Below, one piece after another: positions 12,353-24,749 of a DNA stretch of 64,000 nt (positions are counted from its first letter, which is position 1; each line of letters opens with the position of its first letter). Location: the NCBI RefSeq assembly GCF_048128805.1, contig NC_136012.1, forward strand, positions 16,779,725 to 16,843,724, in the 5' to 3' direction. The notes beneath the pieces were generated by a model. It was not told the origin of the DNA and ran no database searches. It saw only the letters and a program-made list of their open reading frames with translations. Made by a program: the position numbers and the translations under genes. The DNA is from Centroberyx gerrardi. Taxonomy: Eukaryota > Chordata > Actinopteri > Beryciformes > Berycidae.

Positions 12353-13784
12353 TGCAAGAATGTGTGTGCTTTTGTGTGTGTTTGATCAGCGAGTTCTTTG
12401 AAGCAAACAGGCTCTCCCCCCCTTCTCGGCAGAGCAGATGAAAGCTGATATGTGTGATTGAGAGTCCACCCGCTTGTTTCCACACGCCGCCCATTCAGAC
12501 CAATGAAAGCTGATCTAATATTGTCGCAGTAATGATACAATCATAAGTCTGCGTTTCCCTTCGGATAACACTGAGCCAAAGAAACAAAAGGCCGTAAGGG
12601 AGTGGGTCATTTTGGGTGTGTGCGTCCATGCGTGTGCCTACATTTTGTATTTGCCTTTCAACTTTTTGCTTTTCAGGAATTAAGAAAAACAACTTTATTT
12701 TCAGGTTGACTTAATTTGCAGCATGGGTTTTGAATAAACTTTACGGGCCCTGAAACTCATAATGGCACAACATCTTACAATTAAAGTGAAATACATGCTA
12801 TATCACAATAAAAACTAAAATCATACATGTTTGAGGTTTTCATAGTAAAGTAGTAGTAGTGCTTTGCTGGCTGGCTTGGCTTGGTTTGAGTCGAACATTA
12901 ATGTTACTGGATGAGGCAGAAAAACATAATAGCGCAAGACGGTAAAAGAAAGAGTGATTAGGGGATTGAATGAGGGAGTGAAAGGCGGCTGGGGAGAGGG
13001 AGGCAGGTGGCCGGCCTGCTTGTACCCCAACCAACCCCAGAAAAAGCTGTTCATTTCTCAAAGCCCCCTAAATCCCCCCCCCCCTCCCCTCTACACACAT
13101 CAATTCTCTCTCTCTCTCCCATATCCATCCCTTTCCCACTCCACCTCCCCCCTACCCAAACCTACCATTTCTATCTCCAGTCCATCCATCCATTCCTCCC
13201 TCCCACCTCACTCCTCTCCAGCTAGCCAGCTTTGATCCTGTGCCAAAATCAGGATAGGGGACACAGCTGGTTCACCCATGCCTCTCTCACCACTGCCTTC
13301 ACTGGGTGAGCTCCTTCTATCGACACATGCCATTTGCAGCGTCCATGAATCAAAACAGACAGTAAAACGCTCTTGAATGAAATACAGCAAATCATTATAA
13401 TTAGACAGCATTATTTATAATTCAAAACAAGGTTTACAATAAACAGCGTTGGCACATCACATATCGCTCCTTTATACCAATATCATATTCACATCACATC
13501 AATCTCAAAAATTCTATATTTTGATATAATTACCTTTAGTGATAGGTGATTTTATTAATAGAACTCAGGCAAAGCTAGTGATGGAAATGATTATTAGTCA
13601 CAAAGTCAAATGAGGTACCAAACCAATGTCTCTGACTGTGTGTCACTTGATGTCCAAAGGGTGGTGCTATAACATCGGCCATTTCTCTCCAGCCAGTATT
13701 TACATCCCAGAATTGTACCACTTAGCCCCAGTGTGGGACATAAAAAGGTCAGTCCTCTGTTCTCCTAGCGGCCAGATGGCCGGC

Positions 13785-14271
13785 TCACTTCCTGGCCCGC
13801 AGCACGCAGCCTACCAGCATGAAGAGCATCCCGGACAGGAGCTCCAGAGGCACGCCGGCCGCCGCCACCATGAAGGACCAGCCGTACAGCACCGAAACCT
13901 GGGCGTCCGGACATGACTCGCCCCTCTCCTGGAGCACGTAGCGCTTCACGTCCACCAGCTCCATCCACAGCACATAGAGCAGCACCACAAACAGGAACAA
14001 ACAGGCTGAGGAGTGAGACAGACAGAGGGGGAGAGAGACATACAGACATACAGACAGACAGACAGAAAGAGAGAGAGAGACTATCATTGCTCTGAGTCAC
14101 TCCAGAGGAATGCAGGACCTATCCGTCTCTAGCACTGTTACCACGGTAGCAATGTTTACACCTGCTGTCGTTATAGCTACAGAACTGCAGACTGACATCT
14201 ACTACTATATGTGTTGGGTATCTGTTTGTCATGTGACAGGTATGAACAGCTGACAGCAGCAGCAGTGGCAG

Positions 14272-14312
<41 letters not shown>

Positions 14313-14389
14313 ATTTGAACACTCCCCTATTCCCCTGGCGCCATATGCCACACACCACAGGCAGATACTACTGTTATGAACTACAGACC

Positions 14390-14456
<67 letters not shown>

Positions 14457-14664
14457 CTCCTACCAGCAGCGAGGAGGAAGGCCCCGCCCAGCCTGTACAG
14501 TTTGTGGCTGAGGAACGGGACGCCACAGAGCAGGAGGAAGCCTCCAGTCAGGGCTAAGACCACCCCGAGGATTATCAGCAAGGTCCAGAAACCACGAAAC
14601 ACTGCAGGACATACAAGCAGGCCACCATCAGAGCAGGAGTCGACTCTATTGTAGTAGCATGAGT

Positions 14665-14696
<32 letters not shown>

Positions 14697-14860
14697 GAGT
14701 GAGTGTGTGGTTCTTTTCTTTTCCTAGAAATTCTGTCTTGCATGATCATTCTGTGGCCATGACCTTTGACCTCCTCACTGGTTACTTTTAGAATGTTGGT
14801 GATCTAGAAATTGAAGCTTTATTGTTGTACTCATTGTAAATGCGTAAAAAATTGAAATGT

Positions 14861-14896
<36 letters not shown>

Positions 14897-17745
14897 ATTA
14901 CCTGCTGTCGCATCATAACTTGGGTGAGGCACCTGTCCTAGTGCGACAGGCAGAGGGAAGAGATAACCATGGATACACACCTTGGATTCTGGCTGGTTGG
15001 CTAAAATAAAAATGGGACATGGTCTGGTGAGGCCCAAACAAACTGCAGACTCCAAGAGTGCATCAGGGAAAAACACCTTTTTGTACTCAGCAGCTACAGA
15101 ATGGAATCTATTGCCATCCCATATTAAAGAAATTGTCACTGCTAACCATTTTAAAAGAGCAGTGAAGGGATGGCTGCTGAGTTGCTGACAGTCAATCATT
15201 AATGCGTTTTTTTGAATGTAAGTTACTTTATATAATGTATATGTTAATGTTTTTTATGTCTTAAAGGATAAGGCCGGTGTTTTTTAATGCATTGCTTACC
15301 AACAAATCCTATGAAAATAACAAAATCAGCAATGATTTTGTTTTGCCAACAAGTCTCGTCCATGTAGCCGGTGCCCAATGCAGCCATGTCCCAGCAGCCA
15401 TAGAACTCCATTGTATTAAAAACACGATTAAAAACACGTCAGAGAGCCATGCTGTTGCTCTGGGAAACATATTTCATCATCACGATACACCGGGCCAGCT
15501 GACTTTTTCCTCACACAACTTAATAAGCCGGCTGTAAACACTTTGCGATCTCAGGAAAGTAGTTCCGTAGCACCAAAAATAGTCCCCGGTGTAATGAAGA
15601 ATTTGTTCCCATTTGAATTTGATTTGGTAATAACTATAACAGTCTGACTTTTCGTGGTAACAGTTAGCGATTTTTAAAATTGAAACGAAGTCTTTGTGAG
15701 CTGTATTTCAAGGTTTTTAGCTTACAATTGGAGCCAATGACTTCCAGGTTGACGGCTAAAAACGGTACGTGGGAAGTCAGAAAGTAACGGGAGTAGAGCA
15801 AACGCATTGTTGATTTTGTTATTTTCATAGGATTTGTTGATGATAAGCAATGCATTAAAAAACACCAGCCTTATCCTTTAAGTGATTCATGCATTGTCAA
15901 GACCTGCCCGTGCTGACCATTGCTTTTTACAACGAGGACCACAATGGAAATAAGTCTTCTTGACTTTATTGTGTGTTGAATTCCTCGACAATTTTATATG
16001 TGTATGGTTGTGGCCTAAGGGCCTTCAAACCTATGTGTATTTTAAAATCTGTCAAATAAAATCAATCAATCAATCAATCAAAAGCTTTATGTGGTTATAA
16101 ACACAAAACCATGTGTGTAATGTTAGTAAATGGTACATTTTAGAGGGGAAAATAAGAAACACAAAATTTATAGAAAAGCCAAAAATAACCCAGAAATTAA
16201 AGTAGATGTCCACAGATTCTGTTTGCTGTTCTCTTTGTGTTTCTCATTTTGCATTTGGTCACTACATAAGTAAGACCACAGAATGGCTTTGTGGCTTTGA
16301 GAACTAAAGAGCTAAACCCACTTTCAATTTGCACATTACATCCAAATATTTAGGGGTGCAAGTTGACAACTCTATGTATTGTATTGTTTTGTATTGTATT
16401 GTTCTTTCTTGTTCTTTCCAGCATGCAGCCACATTAGACAAACCCCAACAAAAACTTTTTGTTGCCTCAGAAGAAAGCTTTCTAGTGTGCATACTGAAGA
16501 GAGTGGCCAAGACTGCATGTGCTGCGGGGTCCGCCTGGAACACACAGCGCCAGAAGAAACCCTCATGGTGCAGAGTGAGAGAAGGAGGAGCAATAGTCAC
16601 CACTCCCTTTACCTAGAACAAAGGAGGAAAAAGAGACATACAGACAGACAGACAGCATCAGACAGGACACTCAAAAACTTTGAAGATGGATGAACCGTAA
16701 GTCCAGTGAGCTTTATCAACACATGGCTGTGTTAGCTGGCTTGTGGTTCTGAGTTTTAGCGGTGCCAAGCCCCGCCGGCACTCAGACATGGCTCTGATTA
16801 TGGCTGTGAGGTTTCTGAGGTGGACTTCTGAAACACGCATGAATGATATTCTCCACTCGCTTGTCAAAACATGATTGATGGCGCTGAATAACATACAGCA
16901 ACTTTATGCATCCTCTTTATTGAAAATGAGAGGTTTTGTTGTGCCGTGATGTTTCTGGTGCTCTTGGGTTAGGGAGGAGTTTGCAGGAGGGTTAGAGTCG
17001 ATAAATATATCATTGGCCTTCCTCAGACATCTGGCATGAAAGAATAAACTGGGTAGGTCCTATAGTGGCATAGCTGCATGCCCCGTCTATGGAGAATGAC
17101 GTCTTGCACTCTTTATACATGACTTTAATTTTAATTCTTTTCTATTCTTATTCTTATTTACTTATTTTGTTTTTGTATTTTATGTCTAAAAACTGTCTTG
17201 AAAGTGTGTCTCTTACTGTGTCAGTGTCTGCACTATGTTTTTATGTTTTTATGTTGCACCAGAGAGACTGGCGAACAAGACTTTTTGTTATACTGGACTG
17301 GTACAATGACAATAAATTGAGTTGAATTGAATTGAATTGAATTGAATTGAATTGAATTGAATTGAACAGTCTCCACACTGTTGGTGTTTCAGTGATAATT
17401 GAATTTCCTACTATTACTACTCCTACTACTACTATACTACTAGTACTACTATTACCACAGATACTTTGGCTTAGTTAGAGGTTGAAACCCAATTTGCTGG
17501 CAGCAAGCAGAGAGTTTTCCATGTATGTATGTATTTGTGTGACCGATATGTGTGTGTGTGTTTCTCTATGTGTAAGCATGTGTCTGTCTTACCTCAGTGC
17601 CATTGGTGTCTTTTTCCTCTGTCAGTGTTGGCCTACAGTTGTCGCTGGCCAGCAGCCAGTAGTCGGTACCAAAGGCCAGGAGGAAGCACAGGGTCCCCAG
17701 AACCCCGAATATCCCCCCAGCCAAGGCCGCTGCTCCCACCCTCAT
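13785..17745 (-). CDS. tmem182: TMEM182 four-transmembrane protein, 5 exons, 242 aa
   Basis: The coding exons on the minus strand are 17745-17593, 16612-16495, 15000-14902, 14601-14464 and 14005-13785. All introns are GT/AG and all phases fit, giving 242 residues against about 229 in human TMEM182. Recognisable family stretches are FGTDYWLL after the first membrane segment, LHHEGFFWRC, FTNQPESK (formed across the exon 2/3 junction), FRGFWTLL and VSVLYGWSF. Four hydrophobic segments are visible: residues about 5-27 and three in exons 4-5. TMEM182 is a claudin/PMP22-like membrane protein linked in mammals to muscle differentiation and beta-1 integrin. It lies 0.76 kb downstream of the exchanger gene on the same strand, as in the human SLC9A2-TMEM182 neighbourhood, where I recall MFSD9 between them; no MFSD9 is seen here. 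Intron 2 is filled by a nested LINE and MITE. A possible poly(A) signal (complement of TTTATT) is at 13551-13556. Confidence 0.88.
14281..14453. repeat. (GT)n and (CA)n microsatellites inside the tmem182 intron 4
   Basis: GT units at 14281-14310 and CA units at 14392-14453, the latter ending about 10 bases from the donor site of exon 4. The two are inverted complements separated by about 80 bases. Confidence 0.95.
15015..16081 (+). mobile_element. L2-like LINE 3' end, interrupted by a MITE
   Basis: At about 15015-15188 the plus strand encodes the end of a LINE reverse transcriptase ORF, with GKNTFLYSAATEWN, LPSHIKEI and FKRAVKGWLL followed by a stop. The 3' UTR is split by the TTAA-flanked element at 15261-15881 and resumes to about 16081, ending in AAATAAAATC and a (AATC)n tail, a standard LINE terminus. 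The copy is 5'-truncated and sits antisense in intron 2 of tmem182. Its truncated end lies roughly 15-20 bases from the exon 3 splice acceptor. Confidence 0.75.
15261..15881. mobile_element. MITE with about 75-bp inverted repeats at TTAA
   Basis: The left end (TTAAAGGATAAGGCCGGTGT at 15261 onward) is repeated in reverse complement at about 15806-15881 over about 75 bases, including the stretch AATCCTATGAAAATAACAAA. The termini are TTAA on both sides, as expected for a piggyBac-like target site. The interior has no transposase. It interrupts the LINE 3' UTR and is therefore the younger insertion. Confidence 0.75.
17090..17366 (+). mobile_element. Probable LINE 3' UTR with (TTGAA)n tail
   Basis: An AT-rich 3' UTR-like segment ends with GGTACAATGACAATAAA and then seven or more TTGAA units up to 17366. 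This is a familiar layout for truncated fish LINE insertions. No protein remains to fix the family. It lies in intron 1 of tmem182. Confidence 0.55.
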
Positions 17746-18507
17746 AACTCCACTTTAAAACCCCTTCACTTTGCTCTCCTGTTTGCTCTCTTCCGTCCGG
17801 CTACTTCTCAGCTCCTCGATTCCACCAGTGTCCACTCTCCAAGCCCTCTGCTCAACCCCGGTCCTAATGAAAACAGGGACGCTCTCCCAGCCACTCCCCG
17901 ACATACTGGGAATAGGGGAAGAGAGGCTAACTGAGGAGGTCAGGGAGGGGGACAAGAGCTATTTTAGGAAGCAGTAAGCCTATCCTAGTCAAATTACCCT
18001 GGGTGTGCTGTGCATTCATAAAGGCAGCAAGAAAGAGAGGAGAGTTTGTTTGTGTGTGTATGTGTGTGTGTGTGTGTGTGTGTAATGTGGGTGGCAAGTG
18101 TGTGCATTTGTGACTGCTAGGTATTTCGAAGCTGGGTGCTACTCTTGGAGTGCCACTTTGGAAATGAATTAGATCGGAGATGCAAATGACCCTCAAAACT
18201 CCACCGCATATCTGGAGAGCCATTCAGGAGTTCATGGAGCTAAGGGAAGGTTTTATTGTAGCTGGCAAACACTCAAAATGAATAAAATCAGAGCCTGGAT
18301 AATTCAGTCCATTTTAACATTTTTAATTGGAAGTTGTCCATAAAATTCCCAAAACCTTTCAACAATCCATTCTTGCACCCCACAACTCTATGGCGAAAAG
18401 ATAAAAAGAATATGAGGTACTTATCACTTTATGGTGCTATTTTTATATGACTGAAGCCATTGCTTTCCATCTCTCTTGCCCCTCTCTCTCTCTCTCTCTC
18501 TCTGGCT

Positions 18508-21500
18508 TTATTGCTGCTTTTCATTCTCCAAAGCAAAGCTTAGTTGTTTCTTAGGTGCTCTTCCCATAGATCCTTGGTGTTGTGGGAACATCTGGTCCTC
18601 TCTGGCAGCCGGGGCATCTGGGTCCACCGGCCCAGTCTGGGCTGGGGCTGCTGGGGGTGGGGAGTCCTGCAGGACCGTCCTGGGGCTCATGGAGCACACT
18701 GCCAAGGGACAAGAGGCTAAAGTGAGTTCAAGAACCACACAATCTGAATAATGACACTGAGGCAATCAGCGGTGTGGTCAGGAGGCAGAGAGAGACGAAG
18801 GGCAGCCTGATGATATGAGTGCCACCTCCATATATGATTGACTGATTTTTATAGAAGTGTCATACACCAATTCTGGTGCCAATCCCACCTGGGTTTATAG
18901 GACACAGTTTACACGAAACAGAACAGAGAAAAAAAGTTATCATATCACAAATAGGCAAGATCTTAAAAGAACAAGATATACTTGACAAATGAAGCACTAT
19001 TTCATATTTTACCTGCTATTTCATGCCTCAAATAAGAAATGAGCAAACTCAAATATCTTAGACCTGAACATAAATTGCAACCTGTTCCCATCATTCAACC
19101 AAAACACTATATCTCTGCCCTGTGATTTTCTAATAGGGGAAGAAGGCTAGAGAGAAAGCAGAGGCTGTTGCAGCAGGAGAGACAAAGCTAAAATTGTGTA
19201 TGCTTTAACAGATTGTTTTCCCGAAAGGTCAGATTAATAAAAAGCTGTGTTTTGGTTGAACTCTCTGTTCAACGTTGAACAGGGAGTTCAACATTTTCCA
19301 TTGTTTTCCTGTCAGTGTCCAATCCCGCAGCAGTATCTTAGGCACAAAAACACAAAGGATCATATTTATATACTGAAAAGTCCTTGAGACTTCAGCCTGG
19401 GTTAGACAATATAATTGGATAAGTTGGAGATGGGATAGAATGATCACATTCAGTTTAGACTCTTGTATTCCAGTGACTTTCATGTATTGATGAGATGTAT
19501 TTCACTTTACCTGTGTGAGACCTGCTGAGTCCTGGCCTCACTCTGTGTGATCCACTGAACTCCCCATCTTCCCCCTATCACAGAGAAAAATATACAGTAA
19601 TATGCTGCAGGGTGTCGGACAATCTCCAGTGTCCTTAACTGCCAAAAATATCTTAACAAGTCATTTAATCTCCCATTGAGTCTTAAAAACTTGTTTTTCT
19701 TTGAATTGGTGAATAAGTCAAAGTCGAGGGGGTTAGGGTTGGACATAATTTCACTTATTTCCAGTGTAAATTAACTTAATTCAAGAATTGAATATGAATC
19801 AAGTGTCATTCTTGACATTAAGAGAGTGATCTGCTTTATTCTGCCCGAATATACTGACACTTGTTTCAAGGAAATTCCTGAAACAAGTGAAATTGAATGG
19901 AAATCAAATAGAATTATCTTACGGCATTGGCAAGTAAGATTTTACGACTAAATGACTTGTTAAAATGGACATCTTTTGCATTGTGCGTCCATGTGTGTTT
20001 GCATTCATATACCTGTGGCCAATGTGTGTGTATGTTATATGTGTATCTCTCTCCCAGACTCTGGTGTCTACGAAGGGGCTTCCTTGTTCTCTCCATGCTG
20101 GTGTCCTGGTGGAGAGTGTGTCTGCTGTAGGCCGGTGTCTGCTAAAGTGGGAACACACACAACCCAAAGGATTGGAAGACGGCTGGTACATACCTGCACT
20201 GCACATACTATAAGGAAAACATACAAATAATGAGAAATAATGTTTCACTGGCTGTGTTTAAAGCAAAGTGTTTGAGAACAATGCACTCACTGGTTGAAAA
20301 TTGGATGAAAAATGAAACGATTAGGCCGTAATAAACATACTCTACTTTGATAATAACAAATACTGATTATATTGGTACTAAAGTGGTTGGTTTGGTGAAA
20401 ACAGAGACACACAAACCAAACCTCCTAATTTACCTTGTTGTTGAAGTTGTGAAGGTTTCTGGAGAGGATGCGCCTGATGCTGTCCATCTCTTCTGGTAGG
20501 AGGGGACGGCTGTGGGAACGAGGGTCGACTCTGAAAGAGAAGGGTGGTCATGGAGACAGACTTTTTTAATTTATCCAAGGATTCAGTTCAAAAGTGTGAG
20601 ACATTGCATCGGTTTTCAAACAGATTCATGACTGAGGTTAGAAGTAGGGAAGGAGAATGGTAATAGACAGAGTCACTTTGAGCAGACATTCTCAGACTTT
20701 TTCCATACCAAACATCCCCACATAGATGCAAATGTGGCTGTCAGGAAATTCTTAAAATTTCCCTAACCCAACGAATTTGGGTCAGTTGGGTTAGGGACCA
20801 CCACTTGAGTGTGGCATGTAACTTTCCTTAATTGTCTGGGAACCTAGGACTCATTCAAGGAACACCTGGAGGTCCCTGAACCCTACTTTGAGAAACATTG
20901 ACTTAGAAAGAGGAATGTTTTCTCACGCGGACGGCGCCTCTTCGTCTCCCCTCTGCTCCCTTCTCTCCAGCTCCTGGTAGACTCGGAGGATGCTGGACCG
21001 AGCCTGGTGATCCTCGCGGATCAGGAAGCGACGAAGGTACTTTCTGTTGAACTGCTCAAACCTCTCTCACACACACATGAAATACATCACAGTTACCAGT
21101 TAATCACTCAACATTATTATGATGAGTCCTGACTCTGGAAATGATTTGAAACTTTAGAATGTGGTTTTTGCTGCCATCTGCTGGTAAATTGAGGTCTTGT
21201 TATTATCAGCATGCTCAACCAAGAATTTGAGGGAAAACGCATACAGAACATGAAAGTAAAACTAACTTGTCTTTCCAGTAATGCTGTCCCCAGTATCCGA
21301 CCACATCCTCTATCCCCGCTAGCAGGTGATCTATGAGCTGGAAAGAACAGAACATTTATATATCATACCAATAGAATTTACTATTGTTAATATGCCCTGT
21401 TTAGCGGTAGATTATTATTTTTTTTTTTAAAGGGTGTTGATTGTTTTCTCTATATATTTCCCTAGAGTAATGGGAATGTGTGTCATGATTTGTGTTTAAA

Positions 21501-24500
21501 GGGACCATTCTACCCTCAAGTCCACCCCTGGTTCTAGTATCTACTCGGAAATTAATCTCAGAAAGAAATTTAAAAAACATATTGCCATTAATTCTGTCAA
21601 TTGTGTTGAACTATTATTTTTATTGATTATAAAAAAAAGTGTCACAAAAACAGAGGAGATCTAGATTACCATGTTCACTTGCAGAGGCTGTGATAGCAGT
21701 GTAAAGTGAAAAGATGATTTACATGACATATTGATTTGTATAACATTGAATGTTTTTAGTAATCAACCCAAGAAAATCAAGTTTATCACTGTGGTTGCCT
21801 TACTTAAAACGAGGAAAGTATATTGATAAGGTATAAAGTAGGCTGCTTTTGAAGAGACATCGATGGATGATTTTGGTTTCCATATTCTCATCACTTAACG
21901 GGTAAGTCTCCCAAAAACTTGGTGTATTCCTCTATGACCAAATTACTGGCCCTCTACCTCACCAGTTATTTCTAGTAGTGTCTCACCCTGCTGTGGATCT
22001 CTTCACTGACAGTAGGCAGCGCTCTCTTCTTCCTCTTCACCTCCAGCAGCTCCACTAGCGGCTTTATAGTCATCCCCTAGAGACCAGAGAGGACCAGACT
22101 CAAAAAAAGAACCCGAAAAATACCCTATAAAACCAAACAACAGCAAAACAAAAACAAAAACTACCACATGAAATAGAGGAACTGATCTTTTCCTCAAATG
22201 TCATATATGTGATAGTCTTCTCCTAACCTGTACAAACACAGTGAAGAGGATGACTACAATAGTTGTTGTGATGAAGAGCCTCTTCTTTGGGAAGTCATCA
22301 ATGAGGAAGACCAGGGAGAAGCAGATTGCCCCTCTCAGGCCACCGTAGGCGATGATGAACTGATCCCTAAACGTCACAGCGTTCCTCCGGAGCTTGTTCA
22401 CCACAGCAGTCAGCAACAGAACGCCTTGAGAGGAGGGGAAATGAGTTGAATCTCCCATTAATATACTGCTGATTAAGTTCTTGGCCAGAGTTAATTTGCA
22501 TTGATCATTTGTACGAGAACTCTGTTGGTGGGAATAGCAAACGTCTAGAAGTGAGCTTGTAACTAGACAATGTGGAAGAGTAACATTTACCTTTAACCTG
22601 TTTGAATCATATGAACCTTTAACCTTTAGAATTATAATCATGTCTTTAATCTTTTAAGACCCAATCACTTATCCTTGAATCTTCAGTTACAATTGGTTTA
22701 AGTCACACGTCCCGCTTTGTACGTCACGTTCCTTCTTTGTTCCACTTTGTACTGGTCATTCACTGCTGCAAGTTATCTGTTTCAAGGCCAAGTACGTCTA
22801 TTGTTTGTTTCACACTATATATTCAACTGCATTTCTCTATACGGTGTGTAGCCTACTTGTTAGGCAGGCTCTGACTTTGTATGCTAACCCATACGTATGC
22901 AATAAAGAAGCTATATTACTCTTTGACACTCCTAATCAGTCCTGATTTCCTCAACAACAGTCGCCAGGGGAAATCAGGGTGAGAGACTGCTTCCTTCTTG
23001 GATAACAAATGTACTGTCGACTTGCCCTTAAGCAAGGCACTTAAACCCTCACTGTTCTGCTAAAGTTGCTCAGTGGCCAACTGTGGAAATACTGGGCCGC
23101 TCCCAGGTGCTGTATAAATGTCTGTAACTGAATGAGTGTGAAGCAGGGTCATGCTGAAAAAGAGTGTATTTCCAAATCTTCCCTGAGTAAATAAAGGGGT
23201 AAAAAATAAAATATGATAAACACGAAGCAGCACCAATTACAAGTGCAGGATATGTTTCAAAGCCTCATGTCCGTACCTGTGGCCCTCCAGACGAGGCAGA
23301 GCAGCAGCGTGGAGCAGACGAAGGGCCAGCTCCACATGTGGACATCCTGTATGGTGGACACGCCCAGGAAGATGAAGATCAACGTTTCACTCACGCTGCT
23401 CCACATCTTCAGGAAGTACTGGATGCTGGTGTTGCTGCGCTCTGACACGTTGGCCTCCACATACTGCTTCATGGTCACAGCGCACGTCACTATGCTGGGG
23501 GAGGAAAGGGGGAAAAGACGCACCAAGATATGAGATATGACCAATTTGACTTTACCAGACAAATCAATCAGTAAAGGTGATCTGTGTTGCAGCAGCACTC
23601 ACGCCATGATACCAGAGAGGTGAAGCATCTCCGAGGTCAGGTAGGACAAATACGAATAGAGGAAGACGAAGAGCGGGGCGATAACCTGGGCTCTGGAGGT
23701 GAACCGCGAGGTGAGGGCCGCCACCAGGCCGAAGAACAGGCCTACAAACAGGCCGCCCAGACCCACCACCACCACCCTGCACCCCCCCAGCAGCACATCC
23801 AGCCCCGACACCGACGGCAGACGGAGGAAGGACTCAAACAGCTTGTATAGCACCTGGGAGAAAGAGAAAGAAGTGGAGGTAAAGTGTTTTATTTCAACCG
23901 GAAATACAAAAACTCTCACTACTTGAAGAACCTTTCTCTTCCGTACACACACACACACCACCTCCCCCCCTCACCACAGTGACGGCGTCATTGAGCAGCG
24001 ACTCCCCGAACACCAAGATATGTAACTGTTCGTTCACGTGGATCTCCTGGAAGACGGAGAGCACGGCCACCGGGTCCACGGCTGCGATCAGGGAGCCAAA
24101 CAGCAGGCAGTGGAGCAGAGAGACGTCTCCCAGAGAGCCGTGGGCCAGCAGACACACACCATACAGAGACAGGCCGATGCCCAGCACGTTCCATAGGGTT
24201 CCCAGCACCGCATACCTGGAGAGAGGCATCAGGCTCAGCTGCATTGCCAAATACGGGAATGATACTGACTCAGCCTCTGCAAGTCCCTCTGGATAAAAAA
24301 CACCAGCTAAATGCTTAAAATGTAGGTTTAAAATGTAAATGATACTGCATCCTGCCATGCTATAAAGTGTATTCAACTAGGTCCAACTCTTAATTTTTGC
24401 ATACACACGCACACACACATAAAGAAATAAACACACTGACAGTCCACCTACCAGAGGATGGTGCCAAGGTTCTCGAAAAACAGCCGCCCCGGCAGGAAGT

Positions 24501-24712
24501 AACCCGCGTCCAAGACGATGGGCGGGAGCAGGAAGAGGAAGAAAGCATCGGCACTGAGAGTTGGCGGGGCGGAGTGGCGGACGCCGTAAATAACTCCTCC
24601 CACCAGCAGGCCGACCATGATGAGGAGACAGCTCTCTGGGACTACCGCTGGAACTCGACCTGACCAGTGGAAACCTGAGGGAGACAGGGAGAGAAATAAG
24701 AGAGGCGAGGTA

Positions 24713-24749
<37 letters not shown>

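Larger units (their letters stand above)
956..13784. other. Gene-poor interval downstream of the TMEM182 gene
   Basis: I see no convincing protein-coding exon in this stretch. Open frames here are short and mostly run through (TG)n, (CA)n, poly-C or (TC)n tracts. The interval holds MITE-like elements (about 2103-2600 and 11098-11462), a possible retroposed insertion (2637-2869), an interspersed repeat (about 4230-4830) and many microsatellites. AT-rich segments with homeobox-type TTAATTA cores near 3200-3310 and 7800-8350 could be conserved non-coding elements. In human, TMEM182 is followed by the POU3F3 region, a gene desert rich in such elements; extending that to this window is inference. 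Confidence 0.6.

Noticed and set aside
12162-12540. Minus-strand frames of 93 and 110 codons
   Set aside because: Both consist largely of His-Thr from the (CA)n tract.
16304-16494. Extending TMEM182 exon 2 through the open frame to 16304
   Set aside because: A GTATGC donor after 16495 restores the phase and produces the conserved FTNQPESK junction with exon 3; the longer frame does not.
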